Origin: Thermoflexaceae bacterium | Lineage (GTDB): Bacteria > Chloroflexota > Dehalococcoidia > Tepidiformales > Tepidiformaceae | Direction: 5' to 3' | NCBI GenBank assembly: GCA_015075555.1 | Contig: JABTUD010000002.1 | Coordinates: 1,364,001-1,428,000, forward strand | DNA length: 64,000 nucleotides | In this document: piece by piece, positions 32,873 through 40,706 of the stretch | Layout of the letters: each line of letters begins with the position of its first letter | Position numbering within the stretch: position 1 is the stretch's first letter | Notes under the pieces: model-generated | Databases searched by the model: none | What the model was told of the DNA's origin: nothing | What the model saw: the letters and a program-made list of their open reading frames with translations, nothing else | Translations under genes and position numbers: made by a program

Positions 32873-32900
32873 GGACTGAGGACTGAGGACTGAGGACTGA
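32852..32900 (+). repeat. Seven tandem copies of GGACTGA
   Basis: A perfect 7 x 7-bp array covers the end of cysE and the space before cysS. It contains the cysE stop codon, and the bases just after it (GGAAAGGA) act as the cysS ribosome site. Copy-number change by slippage would alter the spacing and the last residues of CysE. Confidence 0.95.
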
Positions 32901-32915
32901 GGAAAGGACTACCAG

Positions 32916-34283
32916 ATGCGCATTACAGACACACTGAGCGGAGAGAAGGTCCCGCTCCAGCCGCTTGCACCCGATGGCGTCGTGCGCCTTTACGTCTGCG
33001 GAGTCACGCCCTACAGCGAGGCCCACGTCGGCCATGCCCTCCACGCCATCGTCTTCGACGTCCTGCGCCGCTACCTGGAGTGGCGCGGCTTCAGAGTTCG
33101 CCACGTCCAGAACTTCACCGATATCGACGACAAGCTGATCGAGCGGGCGAACCGGCTCGGGGTCGACATGGCCTCCCTCGCCGGCCAGAACATCGAATCC
33201 TACCTCGCCCAGATTAAGCGGATGAACGTCTTCCCGGCCACCGAATACCCGCGCGTGACGGCGATGGTGCCGCAGATCATCGCCTTCATCTCCGGGCTCA
33301 TCGAAAAGGGCTTTGCCTACCCTTCGGGCGGCGATGTTTACTACCGCGTGCGCAGGAAGGGCGACTACGGCAAGCTTTCACATCGGAACATCGACGACCT
33401 GCTCAGCGGGGCGCGCATCGACCCCACGGAGCTGAAGGACGACCCGCTCGACTTCGCGCTCTGGAAGGGGGCCAAGCCTGGCGAGCCCGCCTGGGATAGC
33501 CCCTGGGGCCCCGGCCGGCCGGGGTGGCACATCGAATGCTCGGTGATGGCGCGCGAAACCCTGGGCGACCAGATAGACATCCACGGCGGGGGCGCCGACC
33601 TGGTCTTCCCGCACCACGAGAACGAGATCGCCCAGACCGAGGCCTTCACCGGGAAGGCGCCCTTCGCCGCTATCTGGATGCACAATGCCCTCCTCCAGCT
33701 CGGCGCGGAGAAGATGTCCAAGTCGCTCGGGAACCTTGTCACCATCGACGAAGCGCTGGAGCAGTATGGGCCCGACGCCCTGCGCATGTTCGTCCTCGGC
33801 AGCCACTACAGGAGCCCATCGACCTATTCGGACGAGGCCCTCGAGGCCGCAAGGGCCGGCGCGGAGCGCCTGCGCGAGGCGGCGTTTGCTGACGATCCGG
33901 CCGTAACGGGCCGGGCAGACGCCCCGAGCGACTCCCGCGAACGGTTCATCGCCGCCATGGACGACGACCTGAACACTCCGCGTGCCCTGGCGGTGCTGTT
34001 CGACCTGGCGCGCGATGTGAACCGGGGCCGCGCCGAAGGACGTGATGTCTCGGAGCCGCGCGCCCTGCTGCGCGAGCTCGCAGGGGTGCTGGGCCTCACC
34101 CTGGCGGCCGCCCCCGCAAAGGCACAGGAAGCGGCGCCATTCATCGACCTCCTTATCGCCGTGCGAAGCGACCTCCGCGCCGGGAAGCAGTGGGCCCTCT
34201 CCGACCGCATCCGCGACGGCCTGGCAGAACTCGGAGTCGAACTGAAGGACGGCCCGGAAGGGACAGCCTGGACGGCGCGGTAG
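32916..34283 (+). CDS. cysS: Cysteinyl-tRNA synthetase
   Basis: A 455-residue class I aminoacyl-tRNA synthetase that charges tRNA-Cys. Landmarks are YVCGVTPYSEAHVGHALHAI (zinc Cys and HIGH-type motif HVGH), NFTDIDDKLIERA, WHIECSVMA (zinc Cys), FPHHENEIAQ (zinc His/Glu) and EKMSKSLGN (KMSKS). Length and C-terminal domain are normal. It is the second gene of the cysE-cysS operon. Its last codons GCG CGG TAG coincide with the left edge of the AAA element's repeat, so the element may have replaced the original stop region without harm. Confidence 0.96.
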   Translation: MRITDTLSGEKVPLQPLAPDGVVRLYVCGVTPYSEAHVGHALHAIVFDVLRRYLEWRGFRVRHVQNFTDIDDKLIERANRLGVDMASLAGQNIESYLAQIKRMNVFPATEYPRVTAMVPQIIAFISGLIEKGFAYPSGGDVYYRVRRKGDYGKLSHRNIDDLLSGARIDPTELKDDPLDFALWKGAKPGEPAWDSPWGPGRPGWHIECSVMARETLGDQIDIHGGGADLVFPHHENEIAQTEAFTGKAPFAAIWMHNALLQLGAEKMSKSLGNLVTIDEALEQYGPDALRMFVLGSHYRSPSTYSDEALEAARAGAERLREAAFADDPAVTGRADAPSDSRERFIAAMDDDLNTPRALAVLFDLARDVNRGRAEGRDVSEPRALLRELAGVLGLTLAAAPAKAQEAAPFIDLLIAVRSDLRAGKQWALSDRIRDGLAELGVELKDGPEGTAWTAR

Positions 34284-34566
34284 GGATAACAGCGTGGGGT
34301 GGCATTGGCCAGCACGCCAAACTGGACGGGCGTACATCGGGGTGACATGATTTGGGCCTAAGTTAGCAAAATCTCGCAGTGAATTAGTAAATGACTTCGT
34401 ATTCTGGGGACAAATTGAGAATCCTGGCGGCTATCGCAGAGGTATTTCGGCCGTACACGCCGATCGATGACATTGATCTCTTTGCAGGGAGAGTCAATGA
34501 AGTCGCTGAAGTCCTCGGCACTGTATATGAGCGTGGGCGGCATGTTGTTATTCACGGAGACCGCGG
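34275..34566 (+). repeat. Long direct repeat, copy 1 (full AAA gene)
   Basis: These 292 bases recur without gaps at 35843-36134. Copy 1 begins at the end of cysS and runs through the leader and first 58 codons of the AAA gene. The two copies differ at 8 sites in the first 49 bases, none in the next 75 (34324-34398), and 13 in the remaining coding part. Confidence 0.93.
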
Positions 34567-35602
34567 AGTTGGTAAGACTTCCCTGGCCAACGTGATGGAG
34601 AGACTTCTCGTTCGTCGCGCCGATGGTCAGGAGGAGGCCCGCGTCCTCGTCGTGAAGGCCGCCTGCGACTCAACCGACAACTTCGCATCGGTATGGCGTC
34701 GCGTCTTCAACGGCATCGCCCTGACGCGGGACATCCGGCGGACCGGCTTCCGCGCCGAGCCGGCCGAAGAGCAGCTTGATCTTGCCGAACTCCTCCCGGA
34801 GATCCTGCGCCCGGCAGACATCGTGAGCGCGGCCCGCACTCTCGGGCGGACGGTTGTCATCCTCGACGAGTTCGACCGGCTTCAGGGGTCCGAGACTGCC
34901 AGGGCATTCGCGGACACGCTCAAGGCCCTCTCCGACGCCGACGCTGATATGACGGTCGTGATAGTGGGCGTCGGCCGCAGCGTTACGGAGTTGATTGGCG
35001 AGCACGAGTCAGTGGAACGATGCCTGAAGCAAGTGCGTATCCCCCGGATGTCGAATGCCGAAGCGGAGGCGATCATCGCTACTGGTCTTGAGAGAGCGGG
35101 CATGGCCATCAACGACGACGCCAAGGAACGGATCATCAGGCTTTCGCAGGGCTTTCCGCACTACACACACCTCCTGGCGAAGAACGCTGCTGAGAAGGCG
35201 CTCAGCAGTGACCGGACCGAAATAGAGATGGCTGATGTAGAAGGGGCCATCGCGGTGGCGCTTGAACAGGCAGCGGAGTCGGTGAAGGAAACTTACAGGC
35301 GGGCCGTGACGCCGCAACGGAGACAGTCCCTGTTCGACAATGTGCTCCTTGCCTGTGCGCTGGCTGCGGAGGCGGGAGGAGGCACCTTTGGCTCCACCGA
35401 TGTCCGCGAAGCGCTCGAACGGATTACCGGCCAACGCATGGAGTTGACCCGCTTCTCCTACAATCTCGGAAAGCTCTGCTCGGTCGAGAGGGGCCCTGTA
35501 CTGGACCGCCTCGACTATCCCGGCAGACCACGGTACCGGTTCCGGAACCCGCTGCTACAGCCCTACATCGTTCTGCAGGGCCACTCGCGCGGAGTAATCT
35601 AA
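34391..35602 (+). CDS. Stand-alone AAA ATPase (Orc1/Cdc6-like)
   Basis: A 403-residue ATPase of the STAND/Orc-like kind. Walker A is GDRGVGKT (56-63), Walker B VVILDE (155-160), a sensor-like strand is VVIVGVGRS and a helical lid follows (GLERAGMAINDDAKERIIRL). The C-terminal 110 residues (RRQSLFDNVLLACALAA, ITGQRMELTRFSYNLGKL, YRFRNPLLQPYIVLQG) look like a winged helix. Such lone ATPases are common in mobile or defence contexts; what this one acts on is unknown. It separates cysS from purM, is lower in G+C than its neighbours, and a truncated copy of it lies 1.6 kb downstream. The leader just upstream is conserved between copies. Confidence 0.8.
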   Translation: MTSYSGDKLRILAAIAEVFRPYTPIDDIDLFAGRVNEVAEVLGTVYERGRHVVIHGDRGVGKTSLANVMERLLVRRADGQEEARVLVVKAACDSTDNFASVWRRVFNGIALTRDIRRTGFRAEPAEEQLDLAELLPEILRPADIVSAARTLGRTVVILDEFDRLQGSETARAFADTLKALSDADADMTVVIVGVGRSVTELIGEHESVERCLKQVRIPRMSNAEAEAIIATGLERAGMAINDDAKERIIRLSQGFPHYTHLLAKNAAEKALSSDRTEIEMADVEGAIAVALEQAAESVKETYRRAVTPQRRQSLFDNVLLACALAAEAGGGTFGSTDVREALERITGQRMELTRFSYNLGKLCSVERGPVLDRLDYPGRPRYRFRNPLLQPYIVLQGHSRGVI

Positions 35603-35694
35603 GCGCTCCCTCCCTTGTACGGCTCTGACTGGTTGTGCGGGTCTGAACGCCGTGACCGCCCGCCTCAAACCCCACGATGCGCTACGGCAGCCCA

Positions 35695-35840
35695 ATGACC
35701 GAACGCCGGTACGCCGCCGCGGGCGTGGACCTCGCCGCCCGCAGCCAGTTCGCGAAGAGCCTGCCCGGGATCCTGGCCCAGGCGCGGCGGCCGGAATTCC
35801 TTACCGCTGCCGGCCCCTTCAGCGGCCTTTTCCGCCTGGT
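35695..35840 (+). pseudogene. Truncated duplicate of purM 5' end
   Basis: The first 49 codons of purM (from MTERRYAAAGVDLAAR to GPFSGLFRL) appear here 1.05 kb before the intact gene, with about 12 differences in 146 bases, most at third codon positions. Similarity extends some 35 bases upstream of the ATG (CCTCAAACCC onward). The copy breaks off exactly where the second AAA repeat begins at about 35841. It is not functional. The third-position pattern suggests it derives from a purM that stayed under selection after separation, for instance from a related strain. Confidence 0.85.
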
Positions 35841-35842
35841 CA

Positions 35843-36134
35843 GCGCGGTAGGGACACCGGCGTGGGGTGGCAGTGGGCAGCGCGCCAAAGCGGACGGGCG
35901 TACATCGGGGTGACATGATTTGGGCCTAAGTTAGCAAAATCTCGCAGTGAATTAGTAAATGACTTCCTATTCTGGGGACAAATTGAGAATCCTGGCTGCT
36001 ATCGCAGAGGTATTTCGGCCATACACGCCGATCGATGACATTGATCTGTTTGCAGGGAGAGTCAATGAAGTCACTGAAGTCCTCGGCACTGCATATGAAC
36101 GCGGCCGTCACACTGTCATTCACGGAGACCGCGG
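35843..36134 (+). repeat. Long direct repeat, copy 2 (truncated AAA gene)
   Basis: Gap-free partner of 34275-34566. Its left edge cuts into the purM fragment and its right edge stops inside the ATPase gene just before the Walker A lysine. Offset between the copies is 1568 bases. Confidence 0.93.
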
Positions 36135-36147
36135 CCCCGGCATCTGA
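35959..36147 (+). pseudogene. Truncated AAA ATPase copy
   Basis: The first 58 codons of the AAA gene recur here and the frame then ends after GPGI within 13 bases of the break. The break falls at HGDRG, immediately before the residues that complete the Walker A loop, so no ATPase activity is possible. The coding part differs from the full gene at 14 of 176 bases, most of them silent or conservative. Confidence 0.85.
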
Positions 36148-36203
36148 TCCGCGCCCACACCTTTGGCCACGCCTGGCCCCGGGCGGAGGTACGGGGCGGC
36201 CGG

Positions 36204-36569
36204 TCAGCCGGGCTCGCCCTGGCCGGCCAGGTACTCAGCCAGTGCCACGGCGTTGTTCATTGCCCTCTCCGTGGCCGAATAGAGGAGCGTGACCGTACCC
36301 CCGGCATCGAGTTCCCGGAGACGGGCAATCGCCTCCACAGCCGCGGGAGCGGCAAGCTCTTCGGCGTAGCGCCGCTTGAACTCGTCCCACTTCGCCGGGT
36401 CGTGCTCGAACCAGTGCCGGAGCGCCGTGGAGGGCGACACCTCTCGCAGCCACTCATCGATGGCAGCCCGCTCCTTCAACAGGCCACGGGGCCAGAGGCG
36501 GTCAACGAGCACCCGGTAGCCATCGCTCGCGGCCGGGGGGTCGTATATTCGTCTGACCTGGATAGCCAT
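36204..36569 (-). CDS. DUF488 family protein
   Basis: A 121-residue protein of the DUF488 family. The signature is VRRIYDPPAASDGYRVLVDR plus LWPRGL, followed by IDEWLREVSPSTALRHWFEHD and KWDEFKRRYAEEL, with the end VTLLYSATERAMNNAVALAEYL. The family is widespread and small; no reaction is established. The ATG at 36569 directly precedes the conserved region and has AGGGAGGG upstream. It lies between the truncated AAA copy and the intact purM, on the opposite strand, so it may have come with the rearrangement or marks the old cysS-purM spacing. Confidence 0.85.
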   Translation of the reverse strand: MAIQVRRIYDPPAASDGYRVLVDRLWPRGLLKERAAIDEWLREVSPSTALRHWFEHDPAKWDEFKRRYAEELAAPAAVEAIARLRELDAGGTVTLLYSATERAMNNAVALAEYLAGQGEPG

Positions 36570-36742
36570 GTTCGGGGCCCTCCCTTTCGCTACCTGCCCG
36601 GTCCGCCGTGGCCCTCTCCCGCGAGCCGGATGCCTTCCATCTTCGCACCCGCCGGTGCGCGTGACACTCCCCGCCCCGGGCAGGCCAGGCCCCGCTCTCC
36701 CCCGGGCCGCCCTCAAACCCGGCGATCCGTTACCCTAACCTC

Positions 36743-37786
36743 ATGACCGAACGCCAGTACGCCGCCGCCGGGGTCGACCTCGCCGCCCGCAGCCAGTTCG
36801 CGAAGAGCCTGCCGGGGATCCTGGCCCAGGCGCGGCGGCCGGAAGTACTTTCCGATGCCGGGCCCTTCAGCGGCCTCTTCCGGCTGGGCGACCGCTACCG
36901 CGACCCCGTCATCACGGCCAGCGCCGACGGCATCGGCACCAAAGTCCGGCTCCACCTGGCGGCCGGCCGGCTCGACCTCTGTGGCCCCGACATCATCGGC
37001 CACAGCGTGAACGACATCCTCGCCTGCGGCGCCGAGCCCCTCTTCTTCCTCGACTACATCGCCGGCAACGGCCTCACCAACGATCAGAAGCGTTCGCTCG
37101 TTGAGGGCGTTGCCCGCGCCTGCGCCGATGCTGGCTGCGCGCTCCTCGGCGGCGAAACCGCCGACATGCCCGACGTCTATCCCCCCGGCGAGTTCGACCT
37201 CGCGGGCTTCATCGTGGGCGTGGTCGAGCGTGACCGAATCATCGATGGGTCGAAGGTGGCCGTTGGAGATGCGCTCATTGGCCTCCCGAGCTCGGGCCTG
37301 CACACGAACGGCTTCTCGCTCGCCCGCCGGGCGCTCGATGTGTGCAACGGCGAAGCAGCCGATGAGACCCGCCGCCGCCTCGAAGAGCGCCCCGCCCTGC
37401 TGGGCGGCCAGACGGTTGGTGAGGCCCTTCTCGCAACGCACCTGCCCTACTACCGCGCCGTCGCTCCCGTGCTCGACCGGTTCCATGGCATCGCCCACAT
37501 CACCGGCGGCGGCTATGTGGAGAACGTGCCCCGCATCCTTCCACCGGGTGTCACCGCCATCTTCGATACGGCGGCCTGGCCGGTGCTCCCAGTCTTCAGG
37601 CTCATACAGGAGCGCGGCCGCATCTCCAGCGAGGAGATGTACGAGGTCTTCAATATGGGCATCGGTCTCGTTGTCATGGTCGCGCCCGGCGACGCCGAAG
37701 CCGTGCTGGCCGCCATCCCCGGCGCCCTGCCTATCGGGCACATCGCCGCCGATACCGGCCGCCGCGTCGAGCTGAGGGGGCTCTGA
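36743..37786 (+). CDS. purM: Phosphoribosylformylglycinamidine cyclo-ligase (AIR synthetase)
   Basis: A 347-residue enzyme of purine synthesis that closes the imidazole ring of FGAM with ATP. Landmarks are YAAAGVDLAARSQFAKSLPG, SADGIGTKVRLHLAAGRLD, IGHSVNDILACGAEPLFFLD, LLGGETADMPDVYPPGEFDL, LPSSGLHTNGFSLARR and ITGGGYVENVPRILP. It has no SelD-type Cys/Sec near the N-terminus, so it is PurM rather than selenophosphate synthetase, despite the tRNA-Sec in the window. The intact gene follows a truncated copy of its own 5' end. The lipoprotein gene starts 9 bases after its stop, so the two are likely co-transcribed. Confidence 0.95.
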   Translation: MTERQYAAAGVDLAARSQFAKSLPGILAQARRPEVLSDAGPFSGLFRLGDRYRDPVITASADGIGTKVRLHLAAGRLDLCGPDIIGHSVNDILACGAEPLFFLDYIAGNGLTNDQKRSLVEGVARACADAGCALLGGETADMPDVYPPGEFDLAGFIVGVVERDRIIDGSKVAVGDALIGLPSSGLHTNGFSLARRALDVCNGEAADETRRRLEERPALLGGQTVGEALLATHLPYYRAVAPVLDRFHGIAHITGGGYVENVPRILPPGVTAIFDTAAWPVLPVFRLIQERGRISSEEMYEVFNMGIGLVVMVAPGDAEAVLAAIPGALPIGHIAADTGRRVELRGL

Positions 37787-37795
37787 GCGCCGCCG

Positions 37796-38611
37796 ATGCT
37801 TCTTCGCGCCGCCCCCGTGGCCCTTCTTGTCGCCGTGCTGGCGGCTTCCTGTGCCGGGGAGTCAACGGTCACCGCCGAAGAGACACTGACCGAGACCTTC
37901 CTCTCCGTCTCCGCCCCCAGGCTCGCCGTTGACACCTTCCGCGGCCGGGTCGCGGTAACCGCAGCGCCGGGCCAGGACATCTCTGTCGAAGTGACGAAGG
38001 TCGGCGCCGGCAGCAGCTCTGCGGCCGCGAAGCGCGACCTCCAGTACGTCGGCGTGGGCATCCAGCGCGAAGGCGGGACCGTGCAGGTCGTGGCCGCGCG
38101 CAGTGACGGTGGGACCGCGCCCGGCCCATCGGCCGCGCACGTCACGGTCCGCCTGCCGGCGGGAGCGAGCATCAACATCAAGACGGCCAACGGCGAAGTC
38201 ACCGTCACGGGCATGGCCGGCGGCATCATCGCCGAGACGGGGAATGGGCGCATCACCGTCTCGGGCGCCCGTGGCCAGGTCAGTGCGCGAACCGGCAATG
38301 GCGAAATAGACATCGGCGGGGAGCTCCTCACCGTGGAGGCGCGGACCGAGAACGGCCAGATCGGCCTCTCCGGGTCGCTTTCAAGCGCCGTTCACCAGCT
38401 GCGCTCGGGGAACGGCGCGATCACAGCCGACCTCCCTCCCGATTCCGACTTCCGTCTCGAAGCCAGCACCATCACCGGCACGGTCTCGTGCGCGTTCAAC
38501 CTCCCCGGGGCGGACACCTCGGCGAAGACCAACCTCTTTGGCGCCACCAGCCCGGCAGCGAAGACCGTCCTCGCCATCCACACCAACAACGGGAACATCT
38601 CCGTCCGCTGA
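37796..38611 (+). CDS. DUF4097-type lipoprotein
   Basis: A 271-residue secreted lipoprotein. The leader (MLLRAAPVALLVAVLAASC) ends in a clear lipobox AASC. The mature part is a repeated beta-strand pattern (INIKTANGEVTVTGMAGG, IIAETGNGRITVSGARGQ, VSARTGNGEIDIGGELL, VEARTENGQIGLSGSL), typical of DUF4097 solenoids, where each turn carries the NGxI motif. Function of the family is unknown; some members lie beside anti-sigma or membrane-stress genes. The start lies 9 bases after purM. Confidence 0.85.
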   Translation: MLLRAAPVALLVAVLAASCAGESTVTAEETLTETFLSVSAPRLAVDTFRGRVAVTAAPGQDISVEVTKVGAGSSSAAAKRDLQYVGVGIQREGGTVQVVAARSDGGTAPGPSAAHVTVRLPAGASINIKTANGEVTVTGMAGGIIAETGNGRITVSGARGQVSARTGNGEIDIGGELLTVEARTENGQIGLSGSLSSAVHQLRSGNGAITADLPPDSDFRLEASTITGTVSCAFNLPGADTSAKTNLFGATSPAAKTVLAIHTNNGNISVR

Positions 38612-38644
38612 CATCGCCCTGCAGTGCCACCGGGCCGGGGCGGC

Positions 38645-39817
38645 TCAGTCGTCACTGAAGAGCCGCACGTAGGGTTCGTATCGGAAGCGGCGATTGCGGG
38701 CGTTCCCCGTGATTTCGGCGAGGACGCCGATGTCCGTGAGCCGGGCTACGAGGCTATTGGCGGCGGCGTACGTCGTCCCGGTGATCGTCTCCACGGTGCT
38801 TACGGAGAGGATGGGCCGATCGAAGAGCGTTTCGAGCACCCTGTGTCCGTTGCCGGCCGCTCGGCCAAGATGCGCCGCGATGGCAGCGCGATGCTCCTCG
38901 CGCATCAGGAGAACGCGGCGCGCCGTCTCGGTGGCTTCGGAGCTGACTTCGGCGACACCGCTGAGGAAGAAACCGAGCCAGCCCTCCCAGTCGCCCTGGT
39001 CGCGGACGGCCTGGAGTCGGTCATAGTACTGCTGCCGATGGCGCTTGAAATAGTGGGAAAGGTAAAGCACGGGCTTCAGGAGGACTCCCCGCTCGCAGAG
39101 CAGCAACGTGATGAGGAGACGGCCGGCGCGGCCGTTACCGTCAAGAAAGGGGTGGATGGTCTCGAACTGGGCGTGGGCAAGGCCAACCTGGACCAGCAAT
39201 GGGAGACCGGAGTCTGCGTGCAGAAAGCTCTCAAGTTCCCCGAGCGCGTGGGGCACCAGGTCAGGAGGGGGCGGGATAAACGTCGCCTCGCCGAGAGTGC
39301 AGCCGGCGGGGCCAATCCAGTTCTGGCTTCGACGCAATTCACCCGGAGTGAGATGCGAGCCGCGGACCCCATCAATGAGTTTCCCGTGGATCTCGCGGAT
39401 CAGCCGCACCGACACGGGGAGATCGGCGAGGCGCGCCAGCCCGTAGTTCATGGCGCGGACGTAGTTCACGACCCCGGCGACATCGAGCGGGCGAGCTTTG
39501 GCTTCGGGCCCAATGAGGTTGGCTTCGGCGGCCAGGAGGTCTTGCAGAGAGCTCTGGGTACCCTCTATCTGGCTGGAGAGCACGGCCTCTTTGCGCACGT
39601 ACATGAAGACGAAGAGGTCCGGGTTTGGCAGGGTCTGCACCGAGCCGTCGAGCCGGCCGAGGGCGCGGTCGGCCTGTGAGAGCAGGGCCTGGAGCGGACC
39701 TTCCAGGCGAACAGGCGGATCGGGCGGGAGCGGCGCCGGGATGAACGCCCGATATCCGCCGGGCTGGGGCTGGTACGCGCCCGCGCGGCCGGGCATCCCA
39801 CCGTGACGGTCGGCCAT
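38645..39817 (-). CDS. fic: Fic/DOC family AMP-transferase with winged-helix end
   Basis: A 390-residue Fic protein, which transfers AMP from ATP to a Ser, Thr or Tyr of a target. The catalytic motif HPFLDGNGRAGR begins at His 222. The N-terminal inhibitory motif SSQIEG (81-86, Glu 85) blocks the ATP site, so this is a self-inhibited class II Fic. The C-terminal 65 residues (VETITGTTYAAANSLVARLT, DIGVLAEITG) form a winged helix, suggesting that it binds its own promoter; four related 12-base sites lie upstream. The ATG at 39817 or one 7 codons later is possible. No dedicated antitoxin gene is adjacent. Confidence 0.9.
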   Translation of the reverse strand: MADRHGGMPGRAGAYQPQPGGYRAFIPAPLPPDPPVRLEGPLQALLSQADRALGRLDGSVQTLPNPDLFVFMYVRKEAVLSSQIEGTQSSLQDLLAAEANLIGPEAKARPLDVAGVVNYVRAMNYGLARLADLPVSVRLIREIHGKLIDGVRGSHLTPGELRRSQNWIGPAGCTLGEATFIPPPPDLVPHALGELESFLHADSGLPLLVQVGLAHAQFETIHPFLDGNGRAGRLLITLLLCERGVLLKPVLYLSHYFKRHRQQYYDRLQAVRDQGDWEGWLGFFLSGVAEVSSEATETARRVLLMREEHRAAIAAHLGRAAGNGHRVLETLFDRPILSVSTVETITGTTYAAANSLVARLTDIGVLAEITGNARNRRFRYEPYVRLFSDD

Positions 39818-39827
39818 ACTATCGCCA

Positions 39828-39906
39828 GTCTATAACATGAAATTCGTCCCGGTCTATATGATAGGTTGTCTATCACATGGGACTGACATCCGTCCATGTT
39901 AAAGAC
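39828..39906 (-). promoter_or_regulatory. Array of four related 12-base sites at the fic promoter
   Basis: GTCTATAACATG (39828-39839), GTCTATATGATA (39852-39863) and GTCTATCACATG (39868-39879) are direct copies; CATGTTAAAGAC (39895-39906) is an inverted copy. Copy 1 covers the likely -10 of fic on the minus strand (TATAGA). The layout fits an operator array for cooperative repression. Confidence 0.5.
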
Positions 39907-40095
39907 TGGATATCGCATGGAGCGACCGGCGTTCCATGGTCCTGCCAGCCTCTTACATGCGGCGCCCGGGTCGCCGTGCTACTGGCAGCGAATGGCGCGG
40001 GGCGCAACTTCCTCCCTCCCTCCTGCGCCCGGCGCTGACACCCGCCGCTTGGCGCTCCCGCCCCGGCCCGGCCAGCCTGCCCGCGGAGGTGACAG

Positions 40096-40701
40096 ATGGA
40101 CCGGAACGAATTCTTCGCCGAGGTCTGCCGCCGCCTGGGCTGGGAGCCCACTCCGTGGCGGCTGGCGGTGTTTTCCGAATGGGCCCGCCTCGAAGGCATG
40201 CCCTACGAGCGCACCTACAACCCCCTGGCGACAACCCGCCTGGGCCCCAGCACACCGCTCGATACCTCCTTCGACATTGGCTTCGGGCCCGGCAACTGGA
40301 ACGCCGTGCCGGTGCGCGTCTACCGCGATGCCGCTTCGGGAGTCACCGCCACCGTGGAGACCCTCGGGCTTTCCTACTACCCCAACATCCGCCGCTGCTT
40401 CGCGGACGAGCGCGGCTATGACGGGGCCGTGCCCGAGTTCGCGACCTACGTGGGGAGCGAAGCCTACGGCCGGGTGATGGTGGAGTTCATGCGCTCGCTG
40501 CCTGCGGCGAAGCCATCAGCGCCCCCGCTGACGGAACGCGTGGCCCGCCTGGAGCGGATCATCGCCGGGAACGGCATCGACGCTGCCGGGGCACGGCTGA
40601 CCGGGGAGGCCGCGCTGCTCTGGCTCGACGAGCAGGAGATGAGCCTCTTCCTCGGGCTTGCGCTGACCCAGGCCGAGGTGGCCGCCCTGCGCGATCGCTG
40701 A
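40096..40701 (+). CDS. Phage-tail/lysin-like domain protein
   Basis: A 201-residue protein. Residues 1-120 show a pattern met in phage tail or lysin proteins: FFAEVCRRLGWEPTPWRLAV, FSEWARLEGMPYERTYNPLATT, then NWNAVPVRVYRDAASGVTAT and LSYYPNIRRCF. The WxxxEG...NPLATT region is the main sign. No catalytic residue can be named and no other phage gene is adjacent. The rest is a linker and a short coiled coil (LTERVARLERIIAG) with a helical end. The ribosome site GGAGGTGA is good. It could be a cargo or remnant of a prophage, or a host protein that borrowed the domain. Confidence 0.6.
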   Translation: MDRNEFFAEVCRRLGWEPTPWRLAVFSEWARLEGMPYERTYNPLATTRLGPSTPLDTSFDIGFGPGNWNAVPVRVYRDAASGVTATVETLGLSYYPNIRRCFADERGYDGAVPEFATYVGSEAYGRVMVEFMRSLPAAKPSAPPLTERVARLERIIAGNGIDAAGARLTGEAALLWLDEQEMSLFLGLALTQAEVAALRDR

Positions 40702-40706
40702 CCCCG

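Noticed and set aside
32852-32900. CRISPR array
   Set aside because: The units are 7-bp perfect tandem copies with no spacers; no CRISPR array is seen anywhere in the window.
34275-36134. Classical insertion sequence
   Set aside because: No transposase frame and no terminal inverted repeats are visible; only a direct repeat and the ATPase are present.
36743-37786. selD, suggested by the tRNA-Sec in the window
   Set aside because: The sequence matches PurM throughout and lacks the N-terminal Cys/Sec and Lys of SelD.
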